Source: Caldisericota bacterium
Lineage (GTDB): Bacteria; Caldisericota; JANLFM01
Length of the DNA: 44,747 nucleotides
Assembly: GCA_024655965.1 (NCBI GenBank)
Contig: JANLFL010000001.1
Span: 109,090 to 153,836 of the forward strand
Direction: 5' to 3'
The notes beneath the pieces are model-generated. The model was not told the DNA's origin and searched no databases. It was given only the letters and a program-made list of their open reading frames with translations. A program made the translations under genes and the position numbers. Below are positions 43,305-44,747 of this stretch, piece after piece (the first letter of the stretch is position 1; each line of letters starts with the position of its first letter).

Positions 43305-44078
43305 ATGGACTACAATCCCATGGAATTGATGATCTGCGTTGCCTCCCGTTATCTGGAAGACGGGGCGACCGTTTCCGTTGGAACGGGAATTCCCTGTGCC
43401 GCTGCAATGCTCGCACAGAGGCTTCACTCTCCCAATTTGATCATTCTTTTCGAAGCGGGAGGAATAGCTCCCCTCCTACCCACAATGCCAATTTCGGTTG
43501 GCGATTCCCGGACGATGTACAAAGCGATTTACACCGCATCGATGGGCGAGGTGATGGAATCTCTCCAGCGGGGAATGATAGATTATTGTTTCCTGGGCGG
43601 GGCCCAGATTGACATGTACGGGAATTTGAACTCCACAATGATCGGGGAGGACTACCGCCACCCAAAAGTCAGATTTCCCGGAAGCGGAGGGGCAAACGAT
43701 TTCGGCTCCCTCGCCTGGAGGACAATAGTCGTTACCCCTCAAAGCCCAAGAAGGTTTGTTCCCCGGGTAGATTTCATCACCACCCCCGGATATCTCGATG
43801 GTCCAGGAGCGAGGGAGAGGGCAGGGCTCCCTCCCGGGACAGGTCCCTACAAAGTGATCACCAACCTTGCTGTTTTAGGTTACGATGAGGAAACAAAGAG
43901 GATGATGGTCGAATCGGTTCACCCGGGGTACACCCTCAAGGACGTCCAGGAAAACACCGGGTTCGAGCTGATAGCGAAAGGATTCTCCACCACCCCTCCT
44001 CCCACTCGGGAGGAACTAAAGGTCTTAAGGGAAGAGGTCGATCCCTTAAAGTTGGTGATTGGAAGGGAGGCAAAGTGA
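43305..44078 (+). CDS. CoA-transferase family I, beta subunit (GctB-like)
   Basis: This 257-residue subunit carries the catalytic Glu in LIILFEAGGIAP near residue 50. The family-typical segments FLGGAQIDMYGNLNSTMIG and FPGSGGANDFGSLA follow. The ATG directly follows the alpha-subunit stop (TAAATG). The C-terminal helix ENTGFELI ... REEVDPLKLV is normal for the family. With the alpha subunit it forms an A2B2-type enzyme. The next gene starts immediately after its stop. Confidence 0.92.
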   Translation: MDYNPMELMICVASRYLEDGATVSVGTGIPCAAAMLAQRLHSPNLIILFEAGGIAPLLPTMPISVGDSRTMYKAIYTASMGEVMESLQRGMIDYCFLGGAQIDMYGNLNSTMIGEDYRHPKVRFPGSGGANDFGSLAWRTIVVTPQSPRRFVPRVDFITTPGYLDGPGARERAGLPPGTGPYKVITNLAVLGYDEETKRMMVESVHPGYTLKDVQENTGFELIAKGFSTTPPPTREELKVLREEVDPLKLVIGREAK

Positions 44079-44747
44079 ATGACAAGGGTCAAGTTCTGGG
44101 GACATGCTTTTTGTTCCCTCGAAGAGAAGGAACAAATCCTTGCTTTCGACCCCTTCTACCCCCAGGGGAAGATCCCCGAGTCGTTCTTCCCCACCTTAAT
44201 ATTAGTTACCCATGCCCACGGAGATCACCTGGGGGAAGCTTTAAATCTGTCGGTAAGGACCGGATCCCCCGTTCTGGGAACATTTGAACTGGCGGAATAT
44301 TTAAAAGAAAAGGGTGCCAGCACAATAGATGGAAACTTTGGGGGAAAGATTGCCTTTCCCTTTGGGTGGGTAAAAATCGTCCCCGCAGTCCACACTTCGA
44401 CTTCCCCTGATGGAAAGGCGCTTGGCAATCCCTGCGGTTTTCTTCTCAAGTTTTTCGACCGCATCTTTTACCACGCTGGAGACACCGCCCTTTTCTCGGA
44501 TATGGCTCTCCTGAAGAATGAGGGGGAAATTTTCTGCGCTTTCCTCCCGATTGGCGGACACTACACCATGGACCCAAATGAAGCCCTGGAGGCCGTGAAA
44601 TTGATCGAGCCTCAGATTGTGGTTCCCATCCACTACAATACTTTTCCCCTTATCCGCCAGGACCCCTTGCTTTTTAAGAAAAAAGTGGAGGTAGAGACGA
44701 AAACCCGGGTTTTTATTTTGGAACCCGGGGAGGAAGTTGATATTTAA
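44079..44747 (+). CDS. Metallo-beta-lactamase-fold hydrolase (UPF0173/UlaG-like)
   Basis: This 222-residue protein has a full set of metal ligands: THAHGDHLGE, PAVHTSTS, FYHAGDTALFSDM, LPIGGHYTMDPNEA and PIHYNTFP. The short length and order fit the UPF0173 group of metal-dependent hydrolases. Physiological substrates of that group are mostly unknown. Its ATG directly abuts the CoA-transferase beta stop, so it may act in the same acyl-CoA pathway, for example on a lactone or thioester. The stop codon TAA ends exactly at the last base of the window. Confidence 0.92.
   Translation: MTRVKFWGHAFCSLEEKEQILAFDPFYPQGKIPESFFPTLILVTHAHGDHLGEALNLSVRTGSPVLGTFELAEYLKEKGASTIDGNFGGKIAFPFGWVKIVPAVHTSTSPDGKALGNPCGFLLKFFDRIFYHAGDTALFSDMALLKNEGEIFCAFLPIGGHYTMDPNEALEAVKLIEPQIVVPIHYNTFPLIRQDPLLFKKKVEVETKTRVFILEPGEEVDI

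Overview
The window reads as about 45 kb of chromosome from an uncultured, probably anaerobic and possibly thermophilic bacterium. Base composition is near 50% GC, most starts have strong Shine-Dalgarno (SD) sequences, and genes sit in long, tightly packed operons. I see no phage, insertion sequence, CRISPR array, tRNA or rRNA. S-layer-homology (SLH) repeats, a stalk-domain protein, a secretin-less type IV pilus operon, DUF1667/GlpAB and glutaconate-type CoA-transferase genes suggest a deep Actinomycetota or Bacillota-like lineage. This placement is an inference only.

Region 1 (1-4742, minus strand) holds a MacAB-like exporter (membrane fusion protein, ATPase, permease), then a stalk-domain protein cut by the window edge. 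It is preceded by a 140-residue coiled-coil protein. That gene has its own promoter and a well-formed fluoride (crcB-type) riboswitch with an intrinsic terminator. No fluoride exporter is visible, so the riboswitch appears to control an unrecognised protein.

Region 2 (4743-16460, minus strand) is an 11.4-kb glycerol/dihydroxyacetone operon: glpF, dhaK, dhaL, glpK, a GlpA-like and a GlpB-like flavoprotein, DUF1667, a two-helix membrane protein, a methyltransferase-like protein, a DJ-1/PfpI protein, and a DhaM that carries HPr and a full-length enzyme I in one chain. Glycerol would enter through GlpF and pass through glycerol-3-phosphate to dihydroxyacetone phosphate (DHAP). Dihydroxyacetone would be phosphorylated to DHAP using phosphoenolpyruvate.

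Region 3 (16542-24973) is mixed: threonine synthase, an ECF sigma factor with a probable membrane anti-sigma partner, a secreted/membrane DUF4405-like protein, a decayed iron-sulfur reductase pseudogene, a ProC-like reductase, mnmA, and corA behind a long structured leader.

Region 4 (24974-44747) has a large orphan sensor kinase, then a type IV pilus block on the minus strand (second pilT, pilB, pilT, pilC, pilM, pilN, pilO, a small PilP-position protein, a large lipoprotein and an SLH-anchored beta-propeller). Next come trpS and, divergently, a lipid kinase. Last are a two-subunit CoA-transferase and a metallo-beta-lactamase-fold protein whose stop codon ends the window.
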